Shown: one piece after another, positions 1-7,537 of the stretch
How positions within the stretch are numbered: the stretch's first letter is position 1
Layout of the letters: every line of letters starts with the position of its first letter
Source of the DNA: JAYOFM01 sp038117225
Lineage (GTDB): Bacteria; Pseudomonadota; Alphaproteobacteria; Rhodospirillales; Casp-alpha2
NCBI GenBank assembly: GCA_038117225.1
Contig: JAYOFM010000084.1
Span: 1 to 17,795, forward strand
DNA: 17,795 nucleotides
Reading direction: 5' to 3'
Made by a program: the position numbers and the translations under genes
The notes under the pieces: generated by a model
Seen by the model: only the letters and a program-made list of their open reading frames with translations
The model's database searches: none
What the model was told of the DNA's origin: nothing

Positions 1-336
1 TTCCCATAGCAACTCCGGTGTATACCAGTGTTGCACTTGGTTTGTGAATTTAGCGAGTTTTTAGGAGGGCCGGATTAAGGGCGCCAGAAGCCGCTTAAAT
101 TATTAGGCTCATCTAAGATTCCTAATTTTATATATTAAATTCTTCTTAACGGCAGCCGGATTAATCTAAATTTCCGTTGCGCCATTAGGGTTGGTTGGCA
201 TTGCTTATTCAGTGGAGCGGTTATGTTCATTATGATCATTAGATGGGTTTTAAATTTATCGCTGTAATTCAATGGTTTGTGTATATTGTGCGGAAATTAT
301 TCGCGATGCCCAATATTCAAGATCGCCCAATGGCCA
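1..336. other. AT-rich gene-free region left of mutS
   Basis: No credible coding frame is seen here; the region is markedly richer in A and T than the rest of the window. It lies downstream of mutS, and I see no clear hairpin plus U-run terminator for mutS. It holds a TTAA-N7-TTAAC box (135-150), one GANTC site (117-121), a 10-base direct repeat GCCGGATTAA at 69-78 and 155-164, and an 8-base palindrome ATGGCCAT at 330-337 touching the mutS stop. On the minus strand GGAG (13-16) precedes an ATG at 5-7, so a leftward gene could begin at the very edge, but only two codons are visible. The most likely role is an upstream regulatory region for a gene outside the window. Confidence 0.6.
135..150 (+). 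promoter_or_regulatory. Candidate CtrA-type binding box
   Basis: The sequence TTAA, then seven bases, then TTAAC matches exactly the full consensus known for the cell-cycle response regulator CtrA of alphaproteobacteria. A GATTC site (GANTC, the CcrM methylation target) lies 14 bases to the left. The match is seen directly. Function is inferred, and the AT-rich setting makes a chance match more likely than it would be in GC-rich DNA. The regulated gene would probably lie left of the window. Confidence 0.35.
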
Positions 337-3075
337 TCATTTATCTTTTTTTACCATGCCGACCAGTTTGTAAATTTCGTTAAGCGCGTCGATTGGAGTC
401 AATTCGTCGGGGCGCAGCTCTGCAAGCCTCCGTTCTATCTCCGGTTCATTCCCCGCCCCGGGCGCCGGCCTTAATGTCGCCGCGTGTTGAAATAATGGAA
501 GCTCATCAGCGAGGCGGGATAGGGTGTCCGCCTCGTTACCGTCTTCAAGCTGTGCCAGAACCTCGCTGGCGCGTGTCGTGGCACTTGCCGGAAGGCCAGC
601 GAGCCTAGCCACATGAATGCCGTAAGAGCGATCGGCGGCACCAGGGGCCACGGTATGCAGAAAAACCACATCATCCTGCCATTCCTTGACCTGCATGGTG
701 TAGCTGCCGAGTCCCGACAACCGCGCGGTCAGCGCGTTCAGTTCATGGTAGTGGGTGGCGAACAAAGCCCGGCAGCGGTTCTGCTCATGCAGGTGCTCGA
801 CCACGGCCCAGGCAATCGACAGGCCATCATAGGTCGCCGTGCCGCGGCCGATCTCATCCAGAATGACAAATGAGCGCGGCCCCGCGCGATTGAGGATTGC
901 CGCCGTCTCCACCATCTCAACCATGAATGTCGAACGCCCTCGCGCCAGGTCATCGGCGGCGCCGACGCGTGAAAACAACCTGTCGACGATGCCAATGTTC
1001 GCCGACACGGCCGGCACGAAGGATCCCATCTGCGCCAGGATGATGATCAGGGCATTCTGGCGCAGGAACGTGCTTTTACCGGCCATGTTGGGGCCGGTCA
1101 GCAACCAAATACGCGCGTTTTCAGCCTCATCACCGGCACCGAGACAGCAATCATTGGCGACGAAGCTGGCGTCTCCGGCCGATGAAAGAGCCGCCTCGAC
1201 GACCAAGTGGCGACCGCCGACAACATCGAACCCGTCGCCGTCGTCGACGATGGGCCGGATCAGGCGCGCATCCACCGCAAGCGTCGCAAGGCCCGACACC
1301 ACATCGATCTCGGCCAGTGCCCGCGCGGCGCGTCCGAGGTCCTCATCCCGCCCCAACACCTCGGCAACCAAATCGTCGAACAGCTCAAGTTCAAGGGCTA
1401 GCGCCTTCTCGGCGGCGCGCGCCAACTTGCCCTCCAGATCTCCCAATTCGACCGTCGTATACCGCACGGCATTGGCCATGGTTTGACGATGGATAAAGGG
1501 CGAGTCCGTACCCGTGGGCAATTTCTCGGCGTGCCTGACGGAAACCTCGACGAAGTACCCCAGCACGTTGTTGTGACGCACCTTTAGGGTCTGGATGCCG
1601 GTTTCGTCCACGTACCGTGCCTGTAATTCCGCGATGACCCGCCGGCTCTGATCGCGAAAGGCCACGGCCTCATCCAATGCCGCGAAGTATCCATCGGCGA
1701 TGAAACCGCCGTCACGGGCTAGCATGGGAAGGTCCGTCGCCAGTGCGCGTTCCAGGCGCTCGATCAACGAACCGTGTTCGCCGAGACCTGCTTTTGCCGT
1801 GTCCAGATTGTTCGGCAAACCAAGATTTGCCGCGCCATCAATCATCGCGGCGATCCGGCGCGCGCCACTCAGCGCATCGCGGATGGCGGCAAGATCGCGC
1901 GGTCCACCGCGGTCGATCGTCAGCCGCGACAAGGCACGCTCCATATCCGGCGCACTCGCGAGTACATCCCGTAGATCGGCCCGCAGGCGTTCGTGATCGA
2001 CCATGAATTGAACCGCGTCGTGGCGATCAGCAATCGCCGCCGTATCCGTCAGCGGTGCCCCGAGCCAGACGGCGAGCAGACGTGCGCCCGGACCGCTCAC
2101 CGTCCGATCGATGGTGCCGAGCAGACTGCCCCGCCGGTCACCGGTCAAAGTGGCCGTCAATTCCAGGTTACGCCGCGTCGCGCCATCAATTTCGAGAACG
2201 CCGCCCGGACGCAATCGCTCCGGCGGCGCGATGCGCGGAAACTTTCCCTTCTGCGTTAATTCGACGTAATCGACGATGGCGCCGGCCGCCGCCGTTTCGC
2301 CGCGCTCGAAGGCGCCAAACCCATCCAGCGTACCGACCTCGAACAACGCCTCCAGACGGCGGCGCCCGTTGTCGCTATCGAAGCGTGCCGACGGTAACGG
2401 CGTCAGCACATCACGCCATTCGGCGAGAAGATCGAACAACTGGGGCAATTGTAGCAGTCGGTCGGAAACCAACAATTCTCCCGGCGTGACGCGGGCAAGA
2501 GCGGTTCCAAGGTCTTCGTCGGCCACGGCTTCGGTCCAGAACCCGCCGGTCGACACATCCAGCCAAGCCAATCCGTAGCTGGTACCAACGCGAACGAGTG
2601 CGGCAAGAAAATTGTTCCGCCGTGCATCCAACAAGGCGTCTTCGGTCAAGGTTCCCGGCGTCACAACGCGCACGACACCACGGGCAACCACCGATTTGGC
2701 GCCACGCTTCTTGGCCGCCGCAGGGTCCTCCATCTGCTCACAGATGGCGACGCGGAGGCCTTTGGTAATCAAGCGGTGCAGATAGGTCTCATAGCTGTGG
2801 ACCGGAACACCACACATCGGGATGTCCTCACCCAAATGCTTACCGCGCTTGGTCAGGGCGATGTCCAATGCCGCCGCCGCGGTCACCGCGTCGTCGAAAA
2901 ACATCTCGTAGAAGTCACCCATGCGATAAAACAGGATGCTGTCGGGATGATCCTTCTTGATGGCCAGGAATTGTACCATCATCGGCGTCATCGGCGTCAT
3001 CGGCGCGCCGCCGCCATCGGCGGACTTGGCGACGGCAAGCGGGACAACATCATTTGCGGCGGGTTCGGCGACCAT
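337..3075 (-). CDS. mutS: DNA mismatch repair protein MutS
   Basis: MutS recognises base mismatches and small loops, then recruits MutL using ATP. With the ATG start at 3075 it has 912 residues, a normal alphaproteobacterial size. The mismatch-reading Phe-Tyr-Glu is at about residues 55-57 (GDFYEMF). The ATPase has Walker A TGPNMAGKST with its Lys near 667, the SRVGAADDLARGRSTF segment, Walker B VILDEIGRG near 740 and ATHYHEL. The tail ends in the helical LTPIDALNEIY segment seen in full-length MutS, and ELPLF shortly before it resembles a sliding-clamp motif (inference). An in-frame GTG at 3117 would add 14 residues; neither start has a strong ribosome site. The N-terminus before the mismatch domain is a low-complexity leader carrying a 9-base tandem repeat. 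It is the last gene of the leftward block, 62 bases after phoX, and ends with an A7 run on its coding strand. Confidence 0.97.
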   Translation of the reverse strand: MVAEPAANDVVPLAVAKSADGGGAPMTPMTPMMVQFLAIKKDHPDSILFYRMGDFYEMFFDDAVTAAAALDIALTKRGKHLGEDIPMCGVPVHSYETYLHRLITKGLRVAICEQMEDPAAAKKRGAKSVVARGVVRVVTPGTLTEDALLDARRNNFLAALVRVGTSYGLAWLDVSTGGFWTEAVADEDLGTALARVTPGELLVSDRLLQLPQLFDLLAEWRDVLTPLPSARFDSDNGRRRLEALFEVGTLDGFGAFERGETAAAGAIVDYVELTQKGKFPRIAPPERLRPGGVLEIDGATRRNLELTATLTGDRRGSLLGTIDRTVSGPGARLLAVWLGAPLTDTAAIADRHDAVQFMVDHERLRADLRDVLASAPDMERALSRLTIDRGGPRDLAAIRDALSGARRIAAMIDGAANLGLPNNLDTAKAGLGEHGSLIERLERALATDLPMLARDGGFIADGYFAALDEAVAFRDQSRRVIAELQARYVDETGIQTLKVRHNNVLGYFVEVSVRHAEKLPTGTDSPFIHRQTMANAVRYTTVELGDLEGKLARAAEKALALELELFDDLVAEVLGRDEDLGRAARALAEIDVVSGLATLAVDARLIRPIVDDGDGFDVVGGRHLVVEAALSSAGDASFVANDCCLGAGDEAENARIWLLTGPNMAGKSTFLRQNALIIILAQMGSFVPAVSANIGIVDRLFSRVGAADDLARGRSTFMVEMVETAAILNRAGPRSFVILDEIGRGTATYDGLSIAWAVVEHLHEQNRCRALFATHYHELNALTARLSGLGSYTMQVKEWQDDVVFLHTVAPGAADRSYGIHVARLAGLPASATTRASEVLAQLEDGNEADTLSRLADELPLFQHAATLRPAPGAGNEPEIERRLAELRPDELTPIDALNEIYKLVGMVKKDK
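2981..3005. repeat. 9-bp tandem repeat inside mutS
   Basis: The unit ATCGGCGTC (plus strand) occurs twice in full at 2981-2989 and 2990-2998, followed by seven bases of a third copy at 2999-3005. On the coding strand each unit encodes three residues, giving Met-Thr-Pro repeats just before the mismatch-binding domain. A change in copy number would keep the frame and only lengthen or shorten this leader. Confidence 0.8.
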
Positions 3076-3137
3076 CACGCCGGACCATACCACACGCAAT
3101 GGCGCCGCCAATAGCACCCCGTATCAGCGGGTTGCGA

Positions 3138-4985
3138 CTAGCCGATTAAGCCCCCGTCGTCGCGGGTAATTGCGATCACGCTGGAACGCGGCACCGCGTT
3201 GCCACCCTCGGGAAAGTGGCCGTCACCCCGATCGCCGGGATGTTGAATGCCGACGAACAGCGTACGCCGATCGGCACTCCAGGTGAGCCCCGTCACCTCA
3301 CATTGCCGCGGGCCGACCATGAACCGGCGAATTTCGCCGTTCGCCGGATCGCCGACCAGCATCTGGTTATTTCCCATGCCGGCGAAATCACCTTTGTCGG
3401 AATAGTTGCCATCGGTTTGAATCCACAGCAGGCCGTTGTCGTCAAACGCCAGACCGTCCGGTGAATTGAAGATGTTGTCGGCGGTCACATTGTTCGAGCC
3501 GCCGCGATCATCACCGTGAACGGTGGGGTTGCCCGCCATCACGAACAGGTCCCACGAAAATCCCGGCGCAGCGTGATCGGCGCCGTCCGGATGCCAGCGA
3601 ACGATCTGGCCGTATTTGTTCGCGGAACGTGGATTGGGACCACCAACCGGCATCGCGTCACCACCAGCGTTGAGCTTTTTGCCCCGGTTCTTGTTGTTGG
3701 TCAGCGCACAGCAGACCTCGGCCTTGCGCGGGTTCGCCGAAACCCATTCCGGCCGGTCCATGGTCGTCGCCCCAACCTTCGACGCCGCCATTCGGGTATT
3801 GATGCAAATCTCGGCCTGCGACGACATGCTGGTGCTCGCCGGCGTTAACGCCAGCCACTCACCGCGCATGTCGTCCGTGAATTTGGCGGCATATAGGATG
3901 CCTTCATCGAGCAGGTCGGTATTGTCGCCGCCCTCGACGTAACGGCCGCGACTGACGAAGCGGTAAAGAAATTCGCCGCGCTCGTCATCGCCCATGTAAA
4001 CGACGACCCGGCCGTCCGCCGCCAATACCAGTTCGGCGTTTTCGTGCTTAAAGCGGCCGAGGGCAGTGCGCTTCTTCGGCATCGACGCGGGATCAAAGGG
4101 ATCGATCTCGACGACGTAGCCGACGCGATTGGACTCGTTCGGGTGTTTGGAAATGTCGAAACGCTCGTCCGTCATCGCCCATCTATAACCCCAGTCCCTG
4201 GCACCGATGCCATAACGCCTCATGGACGGCGTCAGGGCCAGGTCGTCGTCCGACGACGAAAAATAGCCGTTGAAGTTTTCCTCGCAAGCCAGATAGGTGC
4301 CCCACGGGGTTCGACCATTGCCGCAGTTATTCCACGTTCCCTTGGATTGCGTGCCGTCGGGATCAGCGGCGGTTTTCATCAGATCATGGCCCCGGGCCGG
4401 GCCCGTCAGTTGCATCGGCGAATCGGCCGTGATGCGTCGGTTGTAGGGGGAATTTTTGAGGATGCTCCATTTGCCGTCGCTTTGCGCGATTTCCATCACA
4501 CTGACGCCGTGTGCCGCCTTGCCCTTACGTACGTCGTCGGCCGTTTCCGGCAATTTTGAGTTCCGATTGCCGTATATGATGGAACGGTTCGCGTACTCGT
4601 TGTTGACCACCAGAATATCGCGGCCGCGGTAACGGAACAGCGCCATGCCGTCGTTATTGTCACCGACCGCGCGCTCCTGACTTGACCCCGTGCCACGGGT
4701 CGCGTGATCAAAGGCGATACCATCGGACCACAGCGGATCACCCCAACGGGCGACCACGTGCCAGCCGTATCCTTTCGGCACTGTCACCGTGTCCAACCCG
4801 TTGGCGGCCACCGCCTCGAAACCCAGACGGGAGGCGGCGCGCACATTCAGCGAGGTCAGCGCCGCGCTTCCCATGACGAAGGCAACGGCACCGAAGGCGA
4901 CACCGCAGCGCATGAGATCTCGGCGGCTCAGAGCGTTATCGGCCAGGCGCTCAAAATCGGTTGCGTGGTTGATCGGGTCGGGCAT
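3138..4985 (-). CDS. PhoX-type phosphatase, Tat-exported (DUF839)
   Basis: Members of the PhoX family (PF05787) are metal-dependent periplasmic phosphatases that release phosphate from organic esters; calcium and iron cofactors are known for studied members. With the ATG at 4985 the protein has 615 residues. It opens with a twin-arginine signal, SRRDLM at residues 20-25, a hydrophobic stretch to about 48 and a likely cut after VRA at 50, so it should be exported folded with metal in place. Family segments include NCGNGRTPWGTYLACEEN (about 218-235), GDDERGEFLYRF (about 330-341) and NSPDGLAFDDNGLLWIQTDG (about 507-526). A longer frame to 5090 overlaps the macro gene and would bury the Tat signal, so I reject that start. 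It lies 16 bases after the macro gene. No clear Pho box is seen, and not every DUF839 protein is a proven phosphatase. Confidence 0.88.
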   Translation of the reverse strand: MPDPINHATDFERLADNALSRRDLMRCGVAFGAVAFVMGSAALTSLNVRAASRLGFEAVAANGLDTVTVPKGYGWHVVARWGDPLWSDGIAFDHATRGTGSSQERAVGDNNDGMALFRYRGRDILVVNNEYANRSIIYGNRNSKLPETADDVRKGKAAHGVSVMEIAQSDGKWSILKNSPYNRRITADSPMQLTGPARGHDLMKTAADPDGTQSKGTWNNCGNGRTPWGTYLACEENFNGYFSSSDDDLALTPSMRRYGIGARDWGYRWAMTDERFDISKHPNESNRVGYVVEIDPFDPASMPKKRTALGRFKHENAELVLAADGRVVVYMGDDERGEFLYRFVSRGRYVEGGDNTDLLDEGILYAAKFTDDMRGEWLALTPASTSMSSQAEICINTRMAASKVGATTMDRPEWVSANPRKAEVCCALTNNKNRGKKLNAGGDAMPVGGPNPRSANKYGQIVRWHPDGADHAAPGFSWDLFVMAGNPTVHGDDRGGSNNVTADNIFNSPDGLAFDDNGLLWIQTDGNYSDKGDFAGMGNNQMLVGDPANGEIRRFMVGPRQCEVTGLTWSADRRTLFVGIQHPGDRGDGHFPEGGNAVPRSSVIAITRDDGGLIG

Positions 4986-5001
4986 CGTCAACTCAAACGG
5001 A

Positions 5002-5520
5002 CTAATCAATCCTGGCAAGGGCCGCCGCGTGCGCGGCGACGGATGTTTCGCCGAAACAACAGAAGATAATCTGCTCCATGCTGGGCGCATTCTTTACGAC
5101 GGCGGCCACCGTGGTGGTGGCGATCTCTGCCGCCCGCTCCGTTGGGAACCGATAGACGCCCGTCGAGATGGCCGGAAAGGCGACACTGGATAGTCCAGCT
5201 TCGATCGCCAGCGTCAGGGATGTCCGGTAGCATGATTCTAAAAGCGCCTCCTCGTTTTGTCCGCCGCCCTGCCAGATGGGACCGACGGTATGAATGACAT
5301 AACGGGCGGAAAGGTCGTAGCCCCGCGTCATGCGCGCTTCGCCGGTCGGACATCCGCCCAACGTTCGGCATTCCTCAAGAAGCCGGGGCCCGGCTGCCCG
5401 ATGGATCGCACCATCGACGCCACCTCCACCGAGCAGTGATTCGTTGGCCGCATTGACGATGGCGTCCACGTCTAGCCGCGTGATGTCACCGGCACGAATG
5501 GTCAGACGAGGATCAGCCAT
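5002..5520 (-). CDS. Macro-domain ADP-ribose hydrolase (YmdB/MacroD type)
   Basis: Macro domains of this class remove ADP-ribose from acylated or protein-linked forms, for example O-acetyl-ADP-ribose deacetylation. The 172-residue protein is a single macro domain. It shows GDIT at 11-14, the ligand and catalytic segment IVNAANESLLGGGGVDGAIH at 21-40, HTVGPIW at 77-83 and the phosphate loop AFPAISTGVYRFP at 114-126. All are typical of the bacterial YmdB and MacroD group, so an active enzyme is expected. The ATG at 5520 is preferred over the upstream start at 5583, because the family normally begins just before the GDIT strand and the extension would overlap the pyrophosphatase gene. It sits 28 bases after ppa and 16 bases before phoX, so co-transcription is likely. 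The substrate in this cell is not known. Confidence 0.93.
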   Translation of the reverse strand: MADPRLTIRAGDITRLDVDAIVNAANESLLGGGGVDGAIHRAAGPRLLEECRTLGGCPTGEARMTRGYDLSARYVIHTVGPIWQGGGQNEEALLESCYRTSLTLAIEAGLSSVAFPAISTGVYRFPTERAAEIATTTVAAVVKNAPSMEQIIFCCFGETSVAAHAAALARID

Positions 5521-5548
5521 GGCGTCACACCCATTGTCGCATGGCCGA

Positions 5549-6121
5549 TCAGCTTTCCGGCTCCATCGGGTCGCGCTCTTCATCCGCGGCCTGTTTGTCC
5601 CTGGCGCGCTGGATGCCGTCGCGGATCAGAGCCGTCGCCTCCTCGGCCTCGCCCCAGCGCTTCACCTTCACCCATTTGCCGCGCTCGAGGTCCTTATAGT
5701 GCTCGAAGAAATGAGCGATCTGATCAAGCTGAACCGGTCGGATGTCCCGGTAGGAACCGATATCCCCGTAGTACGGATGCAGATCGTCGACCGGCACGCA
5801 GAGAATTTTTTCATCGATGCCGCTTTCGTCCTCCATCAGCAAGACGCCGATCGGGCGCGAGCGAATGATGCATCCCGGAACAACCGGTTGCTGCCCCAGC
5901 ACCGCCGCATCCGTGGGGTCGCCATCGTCGGACAGGGTGTGCGGAATGAAGCCGTAGTTGCACGGATAATACATGGCCGTATGCAAAAACCGGTCGACGA
6001 ACATGGCCCCCGAGTCCTTGTCCATCTCATACTTGACCGGGTTACCGCCAAGCGGAATTTCGATGATGACATTGACCTCGTAGGGCGGGTTGTCGCCAAC
6101 GGGAATACGGGAAATATTCAC
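5549..6121 (-). CDS. ppa: Inorganic pyrophosphatase (family I)
   Basis: This soluble cytoplasmic enzyme splits pyrophosphate into two phosphates and so drives biosynthetic reactions forward. The 190-residue length fits family I. The metal and substrate residues are in place: Glu21, Lys30, the DGDPTD signature at 66-71 (Asp66, Asp68, Asp71), Asp98 and Asp103, and the HYKDLERGKWVKV segment that binds phosphate. Translation starts at a GTG, supported by GGAG at 6130-6133 eight bases upstream and by the family-typical N-terminus NISRIPVGDNPPYEVNVIIE. It follows ampG after 72 bases and precedes the macro gene by 28. A weak TATGCT element at 6159-6164 (minus) could be a promoter, but its best -35 match is 20 bases away, so I do not call one. 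Confidence 0.97.
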   Translation of the reverse strand: MNISRIPVGDNPPYEVNVIIEIPLGGNPVKYEMDKDSGAMFVDRFLHTAMYYPCNYGFIPHTLSDDGDPTDAAVLGQQPVVPGCIIRSRPIGVLLMEDESGIDEKILCVPVDDLHPYYGDIGSYRDIRPVQLDQIAHFFEHYKDLERGKWVKVKRWGEAEEATALIRDGIQRARDKQAADEERDPMEPES

Positions 6122-6129
6122 AGCTACGT

Positions 6130-6133
6130 CTCC
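6130..6133 (-). promoter_or_regulatory. Ribosome binding site fixing the ppa GTG start
   Basis: GGAG on the minus strand lies eight bases before the GTG at 6119-6121. No ATG near this point gives the conserved N-terminus, so the site decides the start. Confidence 0.7.
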
Positions 6134-6193
6134 AACAATTCAGGCGCGAGCCATTGAAAGCATACGCCTCGACGGCCCTGTCCTCCACAAAAA

Positions 6194-7534
6194 CTAAGGG
6201 GCATCGGCGGGCTCTGGCAAATCTTGCAAATCCGGTAATGCTGGCCGAGTCATCAACCACAACAACAGCAGCAATCCAGGCAACGCCGCCACCGAGGTGA
6301 TAAGAAAATAGCTCACCCAGTCCACATGGTCGGCGAGCCAACCGCCACCGGCCGAGAAAATCGTGCGCGCGAATGCCATCAGCGATGTCAACAGGGCGAA
6401 CTGTGTCGCGGTGAATTCGCGGCTGGTGATGTCCGAGATGTAAGTGACGAAGGCGATGGTCGCCATGGCCCCAGTCAGATTTTCGGCGCTGATGGTGAAC
6501 GTCAACATGGCGACGGATGGTCCGACCGCCGCCTGCGCGGCAAACACCAGATTCGACAGGGCCTGAAGAATCCCGGTGATCATCAGGGCGCGAAAAGTGC
6601 CCCATCGCACCACGACCAAGCCGCCAAGGACACCACCAAGGATGCTCATGGTGACGCCGTAGACCTTGGTGACGAGGCCGATTTCCGTCTTGGTGAATCC
6701 GATGTCGATATAGAACGGGTTGGCCATCACGCCGAGCAGAGCGTCTCCGTACTTATAGAAGGCAATAAAGGCGAGGATGGCGAGCCAATGGGGCCGGGTC
6801 ATGAAATTGACGAACGGCGCGATGATGGCGCGCGTCATCATGGCCACGATATGCGGTGGCGCCGCAGGCATATTTTCCCGCGACACCGGTGATTTGGTAT
6901 TGCCCGGTTCCGGCGCCAACAGTGTCGCCGCCATGCCGATGGACATCAGGCCGGCGACCATGGCGTAGGCCCAGAACCAACTGGTCGCGTCGGCGACGAT
7001 CAGGGCGCCGCCACCGGATATGAGGGTCGCGATCCGGTAACCGTTGACGTAATTGGCGACGCCGCCGCCTTGGTGTTTCTCTTCGAGGATTTCGATCCGG
7101 TAGGCGTCGATGACGATGTCCTGGGTCGCCGACGCGAACGCCAGGATCACCGCCCACAAGGCGGTCCACGCGAGATCGGCGGCCGGATCGCCGGCACCGA
7201 GAACGAGCATGGCGACGATGACCACCGCCTGCGCCAGTAACAGCCAGCCGCGCCGCATGCCGAAACGCCGCGCCAGCCACGGCAACCGCACCCAATCAAC
7301 CAACGGCGCCCAGAGAAACTTCAGCGCATAGGCGCTGCTGGCCAGGCTGAACCAGCCGATGACCGTCAGCGATACGCCGACCTCTCGCAACCAGGCGGAG
7401 AGGGTGCCGTAGACCAGCAGCAACGGCAGGCCACTGGCGAACCCCAACAACAAAATGAGCGCCACCCGGGGTTCAAGATAGACGCGCAGCGCGGCGCGCC
7501 AGGACGATGGCGCAGATGACGAACCGATGGTCAC
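6194..7534 (-). CDS. ampG: AmpG-family muropeptide permease (MFS)
   Basis: AmpG carries anhydro-muropeptides released from the cell wall back into the cytoplasm for recycling; in some species this also controls beta-lactamase induction. The 446-residue protein is a polytopic inner membrane protein with about 12 membrane segments. The first, LEPRVALILLLGFASGLPLLL (20-40), is followed by AYALKFLWAPLVDW (69-82) and FGMRRGWLLLAQ (91-102), and later by SATQDIVIDAYRIE (135-148). These match AmpG closely, including the region of its functionally important Asp. A polar central loop lies near 209-245. It starts with GTG only three bases after the GT9 stop, so translation is probably coupled. The family assignment is firm; the exact substrate is inferred, since alphaproteobacteria can carry several AmpG-like proteins. 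Confidence 0.88.
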   Translation of the reverse strand: MTIGSSSAPSSWRAALRVYLEPRVALILLLGFASGLPLLLVYGTLSAWLREVGVSLTVIGWFSLASSAYALKFLWAPLVDWVRLPWLARRFGMRRGWLLLAQAVVIVAMLVLGAGDPAADLAWTALWAVILAFASATQDIVIDAYRIEILEEKHQGGGVANYVNGYRIATLISGGGALIVADATSWFWAYAMVAGLMSIGMAATLLAPEPGNTKSPVSRENMPAAPPHIVAMMTRAIIAPFVNFMTRPHWLAILAFIAFYKYGDALLGVMANPFYIDIGFTKTEIGLVTKVYGVTMSILGGVLGGLVVVRWGTFRALMITGILQALSNLVFAAQAAVGPSVAMLTFTISAENLTGAMATIAFVTYISDITSREFTATQFALLTSLMAFARTIFSAGGGWLADHVDWVSYFLITSVAALPGLLLLLWLMTRPALPDLQDLPEPADAP

Positions 7535-7537
7535 GCC

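Noticed and set aside
277..474. Open frame of 65 codons on the plus strand at the mutS end
   Set aside because: It runs antisense into the mutS coding end, has no ribosome site and resembles no protein.
839..1486. 215-codon plus-strand frame
   Set aside because: It is the complement of mutS, rich in Arg, Ser and Pro as expected for a shadow frame in GC-rich DNA.
4986..5090. Upstream extension of the PhoX frame
   Set aside because: It overlaps the macro gene and would place 35 residues before the Tat signal.
5330..6157. 275-codon plus-strand frame
   Set aside because: It is antisense to the macro and ppa genes, both of which have clear motifs; the product is low-complexity at its start and unlike a known protein.
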